In this document: positions 42,964-54,920 of the stretch, piece after piece | Layout of the letters: every line of letters starts with the position of its first letter | Numbering within the stretch: position 1 is the first letter of the stretch | DNA from: Nelumbo lutea | Taxonomy: Eukaryota > Streptophyta > Magnoliopsida > Proteales > Nelumbonaceae | Direction: 5' to 3' | Length of the DNA stretch: 64,000 nt | Assembly (NCBI GenBank): GCA_022828595.1 | Contig: JAKGHH010000003.1 | Location: 9,176,934 to 9,240,933 of the forward strand | Notes under the pieces: generated by a model | The model's database searches: none | Seen by the model: the letters and a program-made list of their open reading frames with translations, nothing else | Told to the model about the DNA's origin: nothing | Position numbers and translations under genes: made by a program

Positions 42964-43814
42964 TGGAACCCTAAATTCAGACCTACTCGTGAGTGCCTGT
43001 TTGGGAGGGCTGCAACATGGTGGCTTACTTTAATTCTGTGGTGGGTTTCACATGAACAGCCTATATGATATGTTTGGTGAAATTTTTGGAAAACCCAAAT
43101 CGGCTCAGTCAGTCATTTGAAGGGCCGGCCATTTGCTTCATCCTCTTTGAATAGATTAAGATCTGGAGTACTTACATAACAGCTGAATCTTCAGCCCAGC
43201 CTCCCAAACGGGGTCTAAGGATTTTTCTGAAGGCAATTAGGCTGTTGACTGGCTGGTGAGGAATGTATGGCTATCAGTGAAGTGAAATTTCTTGAGTCAT
43301 GACATCTTCTCACACTTTGAAGTACAGATTATCTTGGTTGATGTCTATGAAGCCAGACCAGAGTTGTAGATTGTACTCCAACAACAATCAATCAATCTAT
43401 AACTCCCTGCACCACATCTCTCCCTCTCCGAACCAACTCTAACTCTCGTCTGCAGTCTTCATGTGTCCCTTCTATGTTGATATATATCATTTGAAGTTAG
43501 TATCCAAGGACTTTAATATTCTTACATGTCGTTAGCCCTAATTAAATTACCTGCTTCAAGTTTATGATTTGTCTATGAAGTACAGATTATTTTTATGGGT
43601 TGAATTTCGAGAAGGGTCGATTTGTAGTGGAAGCTCAATATGTTCTTCCTTGTATTTGATGAGTTTCTTCATTTCTGCCACGCAATCTGATCTGTTCTTA
43701 ATTTTGTTTACGCAGTGTTTGTAACCATGGTGTTGCATTTAAGGCATAAATGTTTGATCAAAAACATTTAAGCATGAAACCCAATTGGGATATTTTTGAC
43801 ATATTGACACCACT

Positions 43815-44111
43815 ATGGTTTTTGAACCATTGTTAATTTAGATGCTCTACCATTCGGCCTAGGAATCATTCAAGCAATTAGTTCCGTTTTATCTCAAGTA
43901 TAGTTCTTGGCCAAAAACCGTTGAATCAGTTAATAATTTATTGACCCTGACAGTTGAACCATCAATCAATCGATTCATTCAACGGCTTTTGGTCTTTTTT
44001 TTTTCAATTTTTTGTCAAAATGAACCATCCGTTCAAACCGGACGATTGAACCGTTGACCCAGAAACCAGTGGCCAAAACTATTCCATTTCCGGGTCACTT
44101 CTTAAAACCAT
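43815..44111. mobile_element. Dispersed short repeat, copy 1 (MITE-like)
   Basis: Shares about 280 bp with 59281-59560: ATGGTTTTTGAAC at the start, AGTTCCGTTTTA, TTGGCCAAAAACCGTTGAAT, then GTCAAAATGAACCATCC and GACCCAGAAACCA. The right end, TTCTTAAAACCAT, is roughly inverted relative to the left end, suggesting a MITE. Confidence 0.6.
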
Positions 44112-45544
44112 GAACACCACCAGGCAGCAAATTAAAACAACCAAGCAAGAATTAATACCTGAAACAGATTAGAAGAAATATAAATACAAATATATATAGA
44201 TATATATATATAAATAGAAATACATACAAAATAATATAAAAGACAAGACTTTGCGCTCAATACATATTTGTATTTGTACTCAAAAGCATTCCTACAAAAA
44301 TTGTGTCAGATACCAAACACAAATTTTCTACTATCAAAATGAGAATCTCGGATGTGGCACTAAAACAGGAATGCAACACCACAGTATCAAATGTTCTCCT
44401 GGTCTTTCCCTTGTATCTTCCCCTCTTACTGGCACGATGCTCTTCTCCTTCCTCTTTTCCTCTTATTTTCCCAGAAAATGGTAAAAAGGTCCACCTCGCT
44501 TTTTCTCTACAAAAAAACAAAACATTCCACCCGCTTCTTTCAATGAAATGGAATGGGGTCTGCACCTACAGACAGCAAAGTTTCTAGGATTTTGTAGGTT
44601 TGTGCTTGAAGAGAACCAGGTATGCTGGATACCCCACATTGGAAATGGCAGAGTACTTCTGAGTGATGAACCAAACCTACCATTCTAACCAAATAAAGTG
44701 TAGGAAAAAAGATAAAAAGCTTCTCCAGTGGATCTTTGGGCTCTTACCCCTCCTCTTCATCTTCTTCCTCTTAAATATTAATACTGAAAAGGAAGATGAT
44801 TTTAGAAAAGAACTTAGAAAATAATAAATTAATCTGATTAGGTTATTGGGTTTAGGGTAGTTGATAAGAAGGCCCAACTCGACCAAATCGACCAATCCAA
44901 GTCGGTCGGATTTTCTTTAGCATCGGTCTGTTTCGGATTATAAAAAATTATAAACCGATGATTCGGTTCGATTGAAACCAACTCGAACAGAACCGACTTA
45001 ATAGTAAGTTCCTAGTTAGTAGTTACAACCTACTTAGTTCCTACTTAACTAAGTCGTCTCTATCCTAGTTAAAGTTAGGTTGTACAGCAACTAAGTCACC
45101 ACTAAGTAGAGCTGAAATCAACCCAAACCGACTCAAACTAATCAGGTCGGTTTTACTTAACACAGGGTCGGTTTTTATTTCAATTTCAGGTAACCCGACC
45201 AAATCGAATCGATTGGAAAAATATCAATAAACCGACCCAACCCACCCATAAACAGCCCTAATTGGATTTACACTTTCAAGTGTTTAATTATCATTTGTTA
45301 GACAATAAATTCAAATTTTAAACAGATCTATGAGGGTAGCACTTCAAGAACCCAGATACCTCTATCAATTGTTACACTCATGTAATTTTTTTTTCATTTT
45401 CCATGGGAGAGCCTCCTTTTTTATTTTTATTTTTATTTTAATAGGAGAAGAATTGCTTGCATGCTCCTTATGCACCCTTCCTATACCCAAGAACCATGTC
45501 CAATTATCTTTATTTTCATTAATGTTTTGATATTGTTTTCACTG
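44112..45544. other. Intergenic, includes a probable hAT-like MITE remnant
   Basis: AT-rich with a (TA)n stretch near 44195-44215. From about 44860 to 45255 there are repeated TCGGTT/AACCGA words and an end (on the other strand) of TAGGGCTGTTTATGGGTGGG, resembling plant hAT MITE termini. A clear left end was not found. No gene recognised. Confidence 0.4.
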
Positions 45545-45920
45545 TTGGTGAAGATGTATCTGGCTGAGGCTTGGGCTGTTTGGGAAGCCCTTAACTTGTC
45601 CCTAAGGACTCCCCAGTCATTATTGAGGACGATTCTAAGTTCGTGGTCAATTGTCTCAAAAGAAAAAAAGAAGGCTTCGTAGATTTTGATCACCATCATC
45701 AATGAGTGTCTCAGCGTTTCATCGTGCTTCAGATCTAAAGTCACCTTCTGGCATGCATTTCGTGAGGCTAATCAAGCGGTGGATTGGTTCGTTCATAACG
45801 CATTTTTCTAGTAAGATTGTTTTCTGTTGGAGTTTAATCAAATTTAATTTTCGAACTATTGGGAAGAGCTACCGCAGGCTTGTGTTCCTCCTCATTTTTC
45901 TATCAAATAAAAAAAAAAGG
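45545..45920 (+). mobile_element. 5'-truncated LINE fragment (RNase H end plus A-rich tail)
   Basis: The plus strand reads LAEAWAVWEALNLSL, then after a frameshift VIIEDDSKFVVNCLKRKK, then INECLSVSSCFRSKVTFWHA and FREANQAVDW. This is the end of the RNase H-like domain of plant L1 ORF2-type proteins, or of related domesticated RVT_3 proteins. An A-rich run near 45908-45920 follows, as a poly(A) tail would. It is a short dead copy. Confidence 0.65.
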
Positions 45921-48900
45921 ATAAGAAAAAGATGTATTAGAACAAAAAAAATGAAATTCATCCGTAGGGCTGCAAACTACTGTATCTCTTTGTCCAAATT
46001 TGAATTCAGACCCGATCCAGACTTAAATACATCTATAGTTGGATCAAATTAATCCAGATCCCCATCTGATTTAATCTGATATGACTCGATTAATAATATA
46101 TATGCATATAGATAGTTAGCTATATATATAGACATGTCAGTTGTTTGGAACGTAGTCTATTCATTAAGACTATCTGATTTGATAGAAAATGAGAGAAAAC
46201 AAAAAGAAATTTCACGGAATTCATTAAGAACATTACCTCAACTTCTCATGGACATTCGATAATTCGTTTGCAGCCTTAACGAAAGAGAAGCTTCGTTTGG
46301 CTTTACCGAGAAGATACTTCCCATTTACTTAGCTCAAACTTCTAGATAATCTTCCCCAGACCATGAAAAAGTTTTCGTCTTATTCTAAGAAATACCTTAC
46401 ATATAGAAATTCGGTCTTCTGAGCTTAATTGTGACTGTGAATTTCTATCTTTTTTTTTTTTTTTCTTTTTCATATAATGACTGACGGACAAGTTGGACCC
46501 ATTGCTCACGAGGGTTGATGGTTAAGGGTGAGGAAGAGGATACTGGAGAAAGGCTAAATTAAGAGTACTGAAAGGGACTGATTTGATTTTTGGGCTATGA
46601 AACCCACAGATGCATTTTAGGGTCCACATCAAAATTATTATGTTCTGATGATTTCAAAAATCTGGCTTAAGTTCTCTGCAGTAACAAGAAAAAGAAAAGA
46701 AAAACCTATGTCTACCACCATTTTGAAGCCAATTTTCAGCGCGGTAAGGCTTCGGGATGGAACTTCATGGGCACCGATCTTCTGAATATTAGACAATAAA
46801 TTAACTTGGCCCAGAGTACTAACTAGACTCAAGAGTCTAACTTCTTTGCCTCAGACCAACGGTAGCACAACATTCCAACACTGTTTTGTTTTCTTTAAAT
46901 TATATTTCAAAATGAGTTTTATCTCTAGTTGTTTTAATGAATGTAGATGTGATTAATGCAATAGGAACCATTAAACAATTCCTTGTGTTTTGGCGTGTGT
47001 TTAAAACTGTAGGAATTTATTGAATAAACGTTGTCATTAGACGTTACTTTAGCATTTTCCTCATTATGTGAATTTGTATATATATGGACTTGCAAAACTA
47101 AAAATCAGTGGTGCTATTGAATAAATGTTGTCATATAGGTGTCACTTCCCCCAAGGGATAAGCGTTTATTCGCTGTTTTGCTGATGTGGTGCTTAAGTAT
47201 CAATAAATGGGTTTATTGTTGTTTTTCTCAGTTTTTCAAACAAATCAATTACAACACATTTAGTTTAAAAACGTCCACATTTCCAAACACATATTTGAAG
47301 TCTTTCTCTTAAACTTTCTTGCTTATAAAAGAAGGTATCAAGTTTCTTTTTTGACTTTTCAAAATAAATATGCTCAAGCACAAATTAATCAAAAGTTACA
47401 GCAAAAAAGCACTAATCAAAAGCAATGTATATCAAAATAGAATTATATTACAGAAGCCACAAAATCCACTTTTCGATGAAGCTATTTCACATTAGCTTCT
47501 CCAGTGAGACTCAATCAACGCAGAAGTTCTCCTCCCAAACGCCATCTTATATAATAGGGCTCAGCAAGTTGACGGCATTCCTTGAACCCTTTCCAAACCA
47601 AAATTATGATACCTACTTCACTCAACGGAAGTCTGCTGTTTGGTTGGCCCAGGTTAAAATGTTTTGGGCAACCATTGATGGTTCAATTAATGGTTCAATC
47701 ATCCAACCGATCAATCAGTTACTTTTCGTTTTTAGTACAAAACAATGAAATCAACAGGGTAGCCGCCATGTCCCCTAATAAAAGCAAACGGGTTTTTTCG
47801 AGTGTGACACCTGCTGGGGATGAATGCATATTTCCAATTAGTGATGGATGAACAAGAAAAGTTTCCCCTGATCCAAACAAACCTTCCACTTCCTCCTCCT
47901 TAATTAGACGGGTAATTTTCTATGGGTCACAGTGCAAAGAAGGACCACTCAGAATGGAATAAGAATGGACTACGATGCATGCAAGTTGTAAAACGGATTA
48001 TTGTATGGAAGGAAGAGTTCTAATTTAATTATGGTTTCCAAGAACTAGAATGTTGTTGGTCATATCATCTTAGACTCCTCTCTCTTTTTTGTAGAACGGA
48101 TTATTAGTTGAACTTGATAATTGTGTTAGGGGCTATGTAACGAATAATAAGGCCCCCACCAGTCATGAATGCCAAGAAAGAGATTGAGTGGTTGTGGGAC
48201 ATATACATTTCATGGCTAATGTGGGGCGCTATGATTGATTAATTACACGGCCCACAGCCACCAATAGTTCAGCAATTCCGGACTCTTCTTTGGCCTAAAG
48301 TTTTTCATCTCAGTCTCTAGGGCTTTTCTTGCGATCCAGTATCAAGTAAGTTCTTAGATGTTGTCCTACTGATTTTTGGCTAGACGAAGGGTTTGTTTGG
48401 TATCATCACAGTTTATCATTGACAATGTTGGAAATTGCTGACATGTTCATCAAGAAAACCAACGTGAAATTCAATATAAAATTATGAATTGTTTTGTATT
48501 CAATGTGAAGCTGTGGAAACTTTTATTCAAAAAAAAAAAAAACGCAGCCTTTACTGATGATCTGGTAAATAAAAGAATTCCATATCATGTCTATTAAGCA
48601 GGAGTAGTCCTTTTTCTTGGGACCTTAACAACAACGTTGAGAATATTATATCAAGAATTACAACATTTTTTTGCTAAAATAATTCCAAAATGAAATATGG
48701 CATTTAGTCTGGGTCCGTTCAGTAAAAGATCAACGTACTGTTGACATCCCTTTTCTTTCCTTTGGGGTGGAGAGAGAGGAAATTGTAAGCATTAAAGACA
48801 GAAGTTGTAGAGTCCACCAAAAATCTTAATTGATTTATTTCTATTACTCACTCCTTTTGGGAAGGTGGAGGATTTGGATTTTGAAGATATAAGGTGCATG

Positions 48901-49689
48901 AACTATTTTGGCTTACACCTTGATCCATTAATTGTAGAAAGAAAGTTAATGGTTGGGTTTTTCCACACACTTTGGGACTGTCGACAAGGCGTCAAGGCCT
49001 CTGTTCATTTGTTAGTTTGACATCTGAAAATGTAATAATTATATTAAAAGGTATATTGATATTCGTAAATTTTTCTTTCCTCTTAAATAGAGAATGTTAT
49101 TCTTAATTTTGAATTCTTAAAATTATCAAATATTCATTTTTACCCCATATATGAGAGTTTTTGTTTGTCTCTTTGCGGGTATCATTGAAAAACAAGAAAT
49201 TATATGATTGCACTAGTTGTATTTGGTACTTTTTCTGTTTCTACCAATGACAAACACTAGGCCCCTTCAAACATTAAAACAAAAATATAATAAGACTTTG
49301 CATTAAATAATTAAAAGAAATCAACAGGACTAGTTTTCTGGATTTGGCCTAACTATTCTTTATATAAACTTCTTTACATCTTTTTGCTCCCTACAAAATA
49401 GTTTCCTAATTTAGTGGACACGCTTTAATAAAAACCTACTAAATCTCTTCAAAAAAAAATCCTAATTAAAGAAGACAATTTCAGAAATCCAGTTATGATA
49501 GAGACTTGATAAATATAAATTAATCAAGATAGACGTATTTAATTTAGAAATCTTGCAATGATACAATCTTGGTAAATATGAACTAAGATGGATTGTCGAA
49601 AGCTAACATAATAATATTTATTTAGTTGAGGCAAATCTCATATTGAATCAAATTTTTATTAACCAAACCAAACAATTTGGGTAGAAAAA
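45921..49689. other. Intergenic, no gene recognised
   Basis: AT-rich DNA with short open frames. A 107-codon frame at 47425-47748 shows no family features. From about 46980 to 47270 there is a repeat related to the one at 50710-51022, sharing a GTTTATTC(G/A)CTGTT.TGCTGATGT core (47165 and 50888). Confidence 0.45.
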
Positions 49690-50090
49690 ATATCTCTCAC
49701 ACAGGTGTAGGCACACATGGCAGGCCCAATGGCGCTCGGACACGTGGCATCCCCAGATAGTGATGCACGGCTCAAGGAAGATTTCATCCTAGCCTTTCAC
49801 TCGTAACTAACTCCAAGCAGGTTCAAGTATAAATAAGTGGCATTACTCCCTAGGTAAGCTATCTTGGCCTTTATTGCTCTCAGCTCTCACGCTTCTTGGT
49901 GACCTCGTCTAAGCTATCTTACTCAGGCTTCATCCGCCCTCTTCGTTACGTAATTGCTAACTTGACCATCAGATTCTTCGCCCCTAGGATAACACCCGGG
50001 ACCTCTGACGTATTTCTTTTTTTCACAGGTCAGACTTACAGGCCCTCAACTCTAAAAGCCCTTGGACTCTTCAGTTAGCCCTCATCTTGA
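49690..50090 (+). repeat. Possible LTR fragment with TATA box
   Basis: A segment less AT-rich than its surroundings, with GTATAAATAAGTGGC near 49830, a leader-like C/T-rich stretch after it and a TTTTTTTTCACAG acceptor-like site near 50020. It resembles the U3/R/U5 layout of a plant LTR, but no partner copy, TG/CA ends or target duplication were identified. Confidence 0.3.
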
Positions 50091-50709
50091 AAGTAAATTG
50101 ACATTGTTACCCTTGGCCCATTCCAAGCAGCAACACACAAATTTATATCGATCAACCCAAGAAGTTTAGAGTATGAACAGTAATGATAATGATATATACC
50201 AAACACAACCATATAGCAGCATAGCTTTTTTGAGTAGAAACATTATCACATCTGTATCACTTAGGTTTTTCAACTTCAACTGTCAATTTTCTGTTTAGTT
50301 GGAGGTTTTTTAGCTAAAATACTAGCAAAACACTTTGCATGGAAATCCGTGTCGGGGGTGTTTGTTGCTCTTGGGAGACAAAATTTCCATACCCAAATAA
50401 TGTGGGGGTTGTAGTGCATTTTCATACGTTACCCACCAAACAAGAATTGAATATGAATGGTGATTCTTCTGTTCCATGTATAAACAATATTTTAACCCAA
50501 AATCCTTCAATTTGAAACCCAACAATGCCAAACACAACCTGCTCGTTGTAGAAGAAATTCAAAGGAATAACTAAAGAAAATATCAGTTTATTCCGAAATG
50601 AAGACACTTTTCAGGTCATTCATTTGTCTCTCTTAACGTATCCACCCTGAATGAACAAAATGGTCCCATCAATTGATCTTGTACTCTGTTAGCTGGAACA
50701 ATTAAGAGG
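50091..50709. other. Intergenic, no gene recognised
   Basis: Nothing recognisable beyond short open frames without family resemblance. Confidence 0.45.
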
Positions 50710-51022
50710 GTTTTTGGTTTCATTTATATTTATTCAGTAAACATTTATTGGTGGTGTCACATAGGCATCATCTCATCATTTTCTCTCTCTTACTCTTCAT
50801 GCATCGAAAATGTAAAAAATGAATTTTGGTTTTCATGCATGTCAGGCGTTTGTGAAAGTTATTTTTTAAAGCTTTCACGGCTACATGTTTATTCACTGTT
50901 ATGCTGATGTAGCATTTAATGGCGCCTAATTGTCATAAACGATTACAATTATTGTTTTTCTTGATTTTACCTGCAAATAAAAAATAAACATTTATTCAAT
51001 AAACATAAACGGAATCAAACAC
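50710..51022. mobile_element. MITE-like element with about 40-bp inverted ends
   Basis: The left end, GTTTTTGGTTTCATTTATAT plus TTATTCAGTAAACATTTATT, is matched on the other strand at the right end by GTGTTTGATTCCGTTTATGT plus TTATTGAATAAATGTTTATT. No certain target duplication was seen. A relative lies near 46980-47270. Confidence 0.6.
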
Positions 51023-52466
51023 ATACTAAATCAAAACCTTTTTATGTATTATATTGACGTAAAGAACTTAGGATGAGACGAAGTGACTTCTTGGTGGAGC
51101 CATTGCATTACATCTAAGGTCATAAATTTTGGTTTTAGCCCTGCGCTACGACACTATCGTAATAAAAACCCGACAAACAAGCTGGATTAGAGATTTGAGT
51201 CAGTATTTGAATAGCTTACCAGTCATTGAATTTGATTCTTATTTGTCTTGTGTTTAAAATTAATCGTCTCTTTTCATGGGTCTGAATGTGTGATTATTCC
51301 TTGTCGATTTTTCAAAAATTGATGATTTTTTAAGTATTTTTTTATCAAAAATCGGTAAATTTTGTTAAATGGTATCATTTCTTCCATGTAAAATTGATTT
51401 TTGAGTCTATTTGGTACTGATTTCATTCCTAAAGAGTCAAGCGCCAATTATTTTTGTATTAGAGTTATTGTTCAATGCCATGTCATCCTCAAAATAAGGG
51501 AATCAATTAATTAAAAATTAGGAAATAACAAAAAAAAAAGGTGATCCCTGAAAATGGCTAATTTCAAGAATCAATTTTTGGCCAAATTACCGGCAAATCA
51601 CCAAAATTGGCCAACCAAACAAAAATTTTCAATGCTGATTCCTCTAACACTAATGCAACTACGACATGACAGTGATTTTCAAGAAATCATCATCAATGCC
51701 AAGCATTACCTAAGATTAAATTTGATACCATTGAAATTTGTGATATCAATACAAATTATTATTTCCACCCGAATCATCAAAATTATAAGCATCAATAATC
51801 AGTCCCCATATTTTTCCCAAAACAGTTCATGTAACCTAAGATTTCAACTAAACAATAAGCAACGCTCAATGCAACTATGTGATATTTTGCCTATATATAC
51901 CAAAAGAAAAATGACAAAAGTTGGACAAGTATATTTTTCATTTATTTCACTTTCACCTTTCTTACTTCCTACTAATAATTCAAAATCCAGATGATTTTTG
52001 GAGAGGATGAGCATGCACCGTGGTTTTGTTTGATAGCTTTTGTACAGTAGTCAAATTCCACAAATCTGTGAAAAGTGACGGTCATGAGCATACAGACAAC
52101 ATCTTATGCAATTATCTGCTTCTTTCCCTATATATGCTAATAAAACAAAGTTGGACATGTGGTCATTTCATGGGTTCTACCTTTCTACTTTCTGGTCAGT
52201 ATTATTCATGGCGTTATGTTATTTGTTAATTTTCTCTGAGTAGTCGCCTGTTAATGAGACATCTGTTGTCTGACCTAAACAAGTTAAGAACTACATTGCA
52301 GTCGCGTCAGAAGTTCAGAACCACTCGTATTGAAGCTTATCTCCGACTATGCCATCTCTACAAGTTTGGATCCAAAACTTACCTCACTTAAAGAGCTTAA
52401 TTAAGCTTTTATTATTATTCGATTCCTTTGGTTTCCACCATAATTAATTAAATTTCAGCATAAGGT
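51023..52466. other. Intergenic, no gene recognised
   Basis: AT-rich. A 146-codon plus-strand open frame (51554-51994) is asparagine/isoleucine-rich and has no recognisable domain, so it is probably chance. Confidence 0.4.
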
Positions 52467-52690
52467 ATCTTTTTTATTATAAAATAAAATTTCATTAAAA
52501 AGAGAAGAAGATACAAAAAGGGCACAAAAACAAAACTAAAACAATCAGCCCAAACAACTTTACACCCGGCAAGACCAATAAAAAATAAGCCCGGTCCAAA
52601 AGAGCGAAACCAAAAAAGGTCTCTCTCTACACAAGGGATCCTCAGGCAAATAGCACAAAACAAGAGAAGAAGTGGGCCTATCGGCTTTCA
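52467..52690 (-). mobile_element. LINE 3' end fragment
   Basis: On the minus strand this reads through a TTTTTGTATCTTCTTCTCTT and TTTTAATGAAATTTTATTTT stretch, typical of the 3' UTR of plant L1 LINEs, with an A-rich end at about 52467. The upstream minus-strand frame (CKVVWADCFSFVFVPFLYLL) has the hydrophobic look of LINE tail reading frames. It is heavily 5'-truncated. Confidence 0.6.
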
Positions 52691-53223
52691 TGTGAGGGGG
52701 TTGTTAGAGAATAAAAATTTATTCAAGGACCCCATCTAACACTTTATGCTTTTAGGTTGGATGATTCATTAAATGCATCATAGGGCTTTATCACCTACAA
52801 TAAGGGACTCTCATTTTCCCTTTTATTTTTTTTCTTAACAGTTCTAGTCATCTTAGAAAATAGATAGGGTTTAAAGCCAAGGACCTATATCTGTTGCGTT
52901 CAGATCTGCTTCCCACAATGCTGCTACCCACAAGACACTACAGCCATGCATCAGAAACATCGCATCTCAATGCACAGTAGAAATGTCTTGTGTATAGAAT
53001 ATGTAAATAGCGTTGAGAGTAGATAAATGAGAAAATTAAGAGATGTGAGAGATGGAAAGTTGTACGAAATGAGAAGATCAAGAGAAGTGATATTGCTAAA
53101 AGCACTTCATAGACGATGTCATTTTTATTAGGAAAAGGTCCGCAGGTTCATCAACAAGAATTATAGGGAATTACACCATATATATGGGAGATCAGCTTCA
53201 GACAGGGCAAGCCCATGTTCATA
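52691..53223. other. Intergenic, no gene recognised
   Basis: No feature supported apart from short runs of A and T. Confidence 0.4.
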
Positions 53224-54127
53224 CCCTGTGATGGTGCGCAATCCGGTCACTCCTACCTGGCACTCGCATGGCTCCTGAGAGGTACCTGAGATGGAAAAGA
53301 TGAGGAATCCCCGGGGGCTTGCCTGGCAGGAACACTCCGACACTTAAGTTAGAGTTTTGTGAAAGATGTGAAGAGAGGAAGAAAACTAAGAGTGCAGATA
53401 GCGCAAGTATTAGGAAGTTACCTTTGTCTCTTGTGATTGGGCTACTTATAATGGAACTCTGTCGAATCAGGCCCACCTGCCTCTGACAGGGCAAGTATAA
53501 CCGTCACTGTCACCCTGGTGCAGCCATTATAGCCAGGGCTGAGGTGGCACGCGCGGGGCTGTCGCTGTAGGGTATGTACCTGTCAGATGTAGTACACGTT
53601 CCAAAGGTGGTGGGCACAACACTGCCTGACAAGAGACATGGTGGCAGTCTCCAGGTTTTTCTGGTACGGCAGTCGGGAAGGAGTCCTTCCTACGATATGC
53701 CGAACTGCCCTTCTGCGAGCTACCTTGTACTGAGCTACCCTACAAGTGGCGAGTTGCCCATGGCAAGCTACACCGAGTTGTCTGGCTTGAGGTGTCTTTA
53801 CCTCAGGGTATCTAGAGGAGGATCAGGGTGTTCCTGTTTGGGAGTGGCCTAAAATCCACTGGGAGGAGCTCAGGCATTAGGAAAAGTCAGAGGGCCCCGA
53901 GCTCGGAGGTAGCTCAGAGAGCCCCAGCCTCGGGGAGGAGGTGCTGGCCAGGCGGCTCTTCGACGAGTATCCTAACTCGCCGAGTTGCCAGACTGAACTC
54001 GGTGAGCCCTCCCCACCAAGTTGCGGTTGCGCTTGCTGTGCTGTCACGCTGAGTCATCGCGTGAGCAAGATCATGCCCACGTGTACCTGTGTTACGAGAT
54101 CAGGCCAAATCGCTCTTCATCACCCTG
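53224..54127 (-). repeat. Solo LTR of the Tat family with 5-bp target duplication
   Basis: The LTR itself is 53229-54122 (894 bp). On the minus strand it starts TGATGAAGAGCGATTTGGCC and ends with the CGCACCATCA-type terminus, aligning with both other Tat LTRs in the window. CCCTG occurs immediately on each side (53224-53228 and 54123-54127), a perfect target duplication. No PBS, PPT or coding sequence flanks it, so it formed by LTR-LTR recombination. It contains C/G-rich short repeats like those of the LTR at 6603 (53706-53785). Confidence 0.9.
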
Positions 54128-54150
54128 CCAACAACCTTTTGCAATCTTAT

Positions 54151-54204
54151 ATTGGGAATATCTTCCCATGAAATAAAGCACATAAGTATAGAGATATTCC
54201 CAAT
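54151..54204. other. Short perfect inverted repeat
   Basis: ATTGGGAATATCT (54151-54163) is the exact complement of AGATATTCCCAAT (54192-54204), with a 28-base loop. The role is unknown; it lies between the solo LTR and the RNase H-like fragment. Confidence 0.6.
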
Positions 54205-54239
54205 GCAACACTGTAAAAGCTATTTGAACAAGCGTTGCA

Positions 54240-54920
54240 CTGTTCAAAACCAAACTCTACAAATGAAAGGAAACAAAAGCCAGCTCGTACAAGGGGGATT
54301 ATGGAGATAAAATTTTGCAAGAGTGAACACTTTTTGCTTAATTCCCTGCAAACATGTGAGATAGAGACTGATTGAAAATGATGAAGGAGCTTCGTGCAGG
54401 GACTTAACCACAATAAGAAAATCCCCTTCGATGATAATGCGCTCCAGATTCAGAGTGGATGCTAGTCTCACACCTTCAAGTAGGGGTTTCAATGGACCAG
54501 TTATGGGAATCCATCCAAATCAGAATCAAATTGGATGGATTGGATAGACCAACAAGACATATTGAATTGGACCAATCCAGACTTAATGGTTCAAAGTATG
54601 GATTGGATTGGATTGGATTGGACCTGGTCCATCCGTAATGAATTTATATTGAATTGCATTGGATTGAGCCAGTATCCCGTCCATTGATATCAGATAAGAA
54701 TATAGGTGTCAATGGACCAGGTTTGGGGTGGAACCAATCTAAATTAAAATGAATTTGAACAAATTGGATGGTCCATTCATTAAATTTGATCAATCCAAAA
54801 TATTCCATGGATTAATGGATTCATATTGGATTGGATCGAATTTGACCAAATCCAGTCCAATTGACACCCCTACCTTCAAGAAAAGCACAAGCTTATGCTT
54901 CAATGGGTGAAAAAGGGGGA
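54240..54920 (-). pseudogene. RNase H-like (RVT_3) fragment split by a hAT MITE
   Basis: The minus strand gives SPIEA and ACAFLEGVRLAS, then TLNLERIIIEGDFLIVVKSL, matching the Glu helix and D-containing strand of RVT_3-type RNase H domains (E...ALLEGV.LA...L..I..E.DS..VV). It may come from a LINE or from a domesticated plant RNase H-like protein. An in-frame stop lies before ACAF. The 392-bp MITE at 54481-54872 interrupts it exactly at the duplicated CCTTCAAG. Confidence 0.65.
54481..54872. mobile_element. hAT-type MITE, 392 bp, 8-bp target duplication
   Basis: The ends are TAGGGGTTTCAATGGACC and, on the other strand, TAGGGGTGTCAATTGGAC. CCTTCAAG flanks both sides (54473-54480 and 54873-54880), the 8-bp duplication expected for hAT. 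An internal end-like copy (TAGGTGTCAATGGACCAGG, about 54702) suggests a duplicated or nested structure. Short GGATTGGATT repeats lie near 54600. Confidence 0.88.

Larger units (their letters stand above)
41536..43814. other. Intergenic region upstream of the NAC gene
   Basis: No further gene recognised. It contains two CTATGATAC-type MITEs. The remaining sequence has only short open frames without family resemblance. Confidence 0.5.

Noticed and set aside
50091..50709. Open frames of 60-71 codons on the minus strand
   Set aside because: Short, without domain features, in AT-rich sequence.
51554..51994. 146-codon plus-strand open frame
   Set aside because: AT-driven composition, no domain and no neighbouring gene signals; considered chance.
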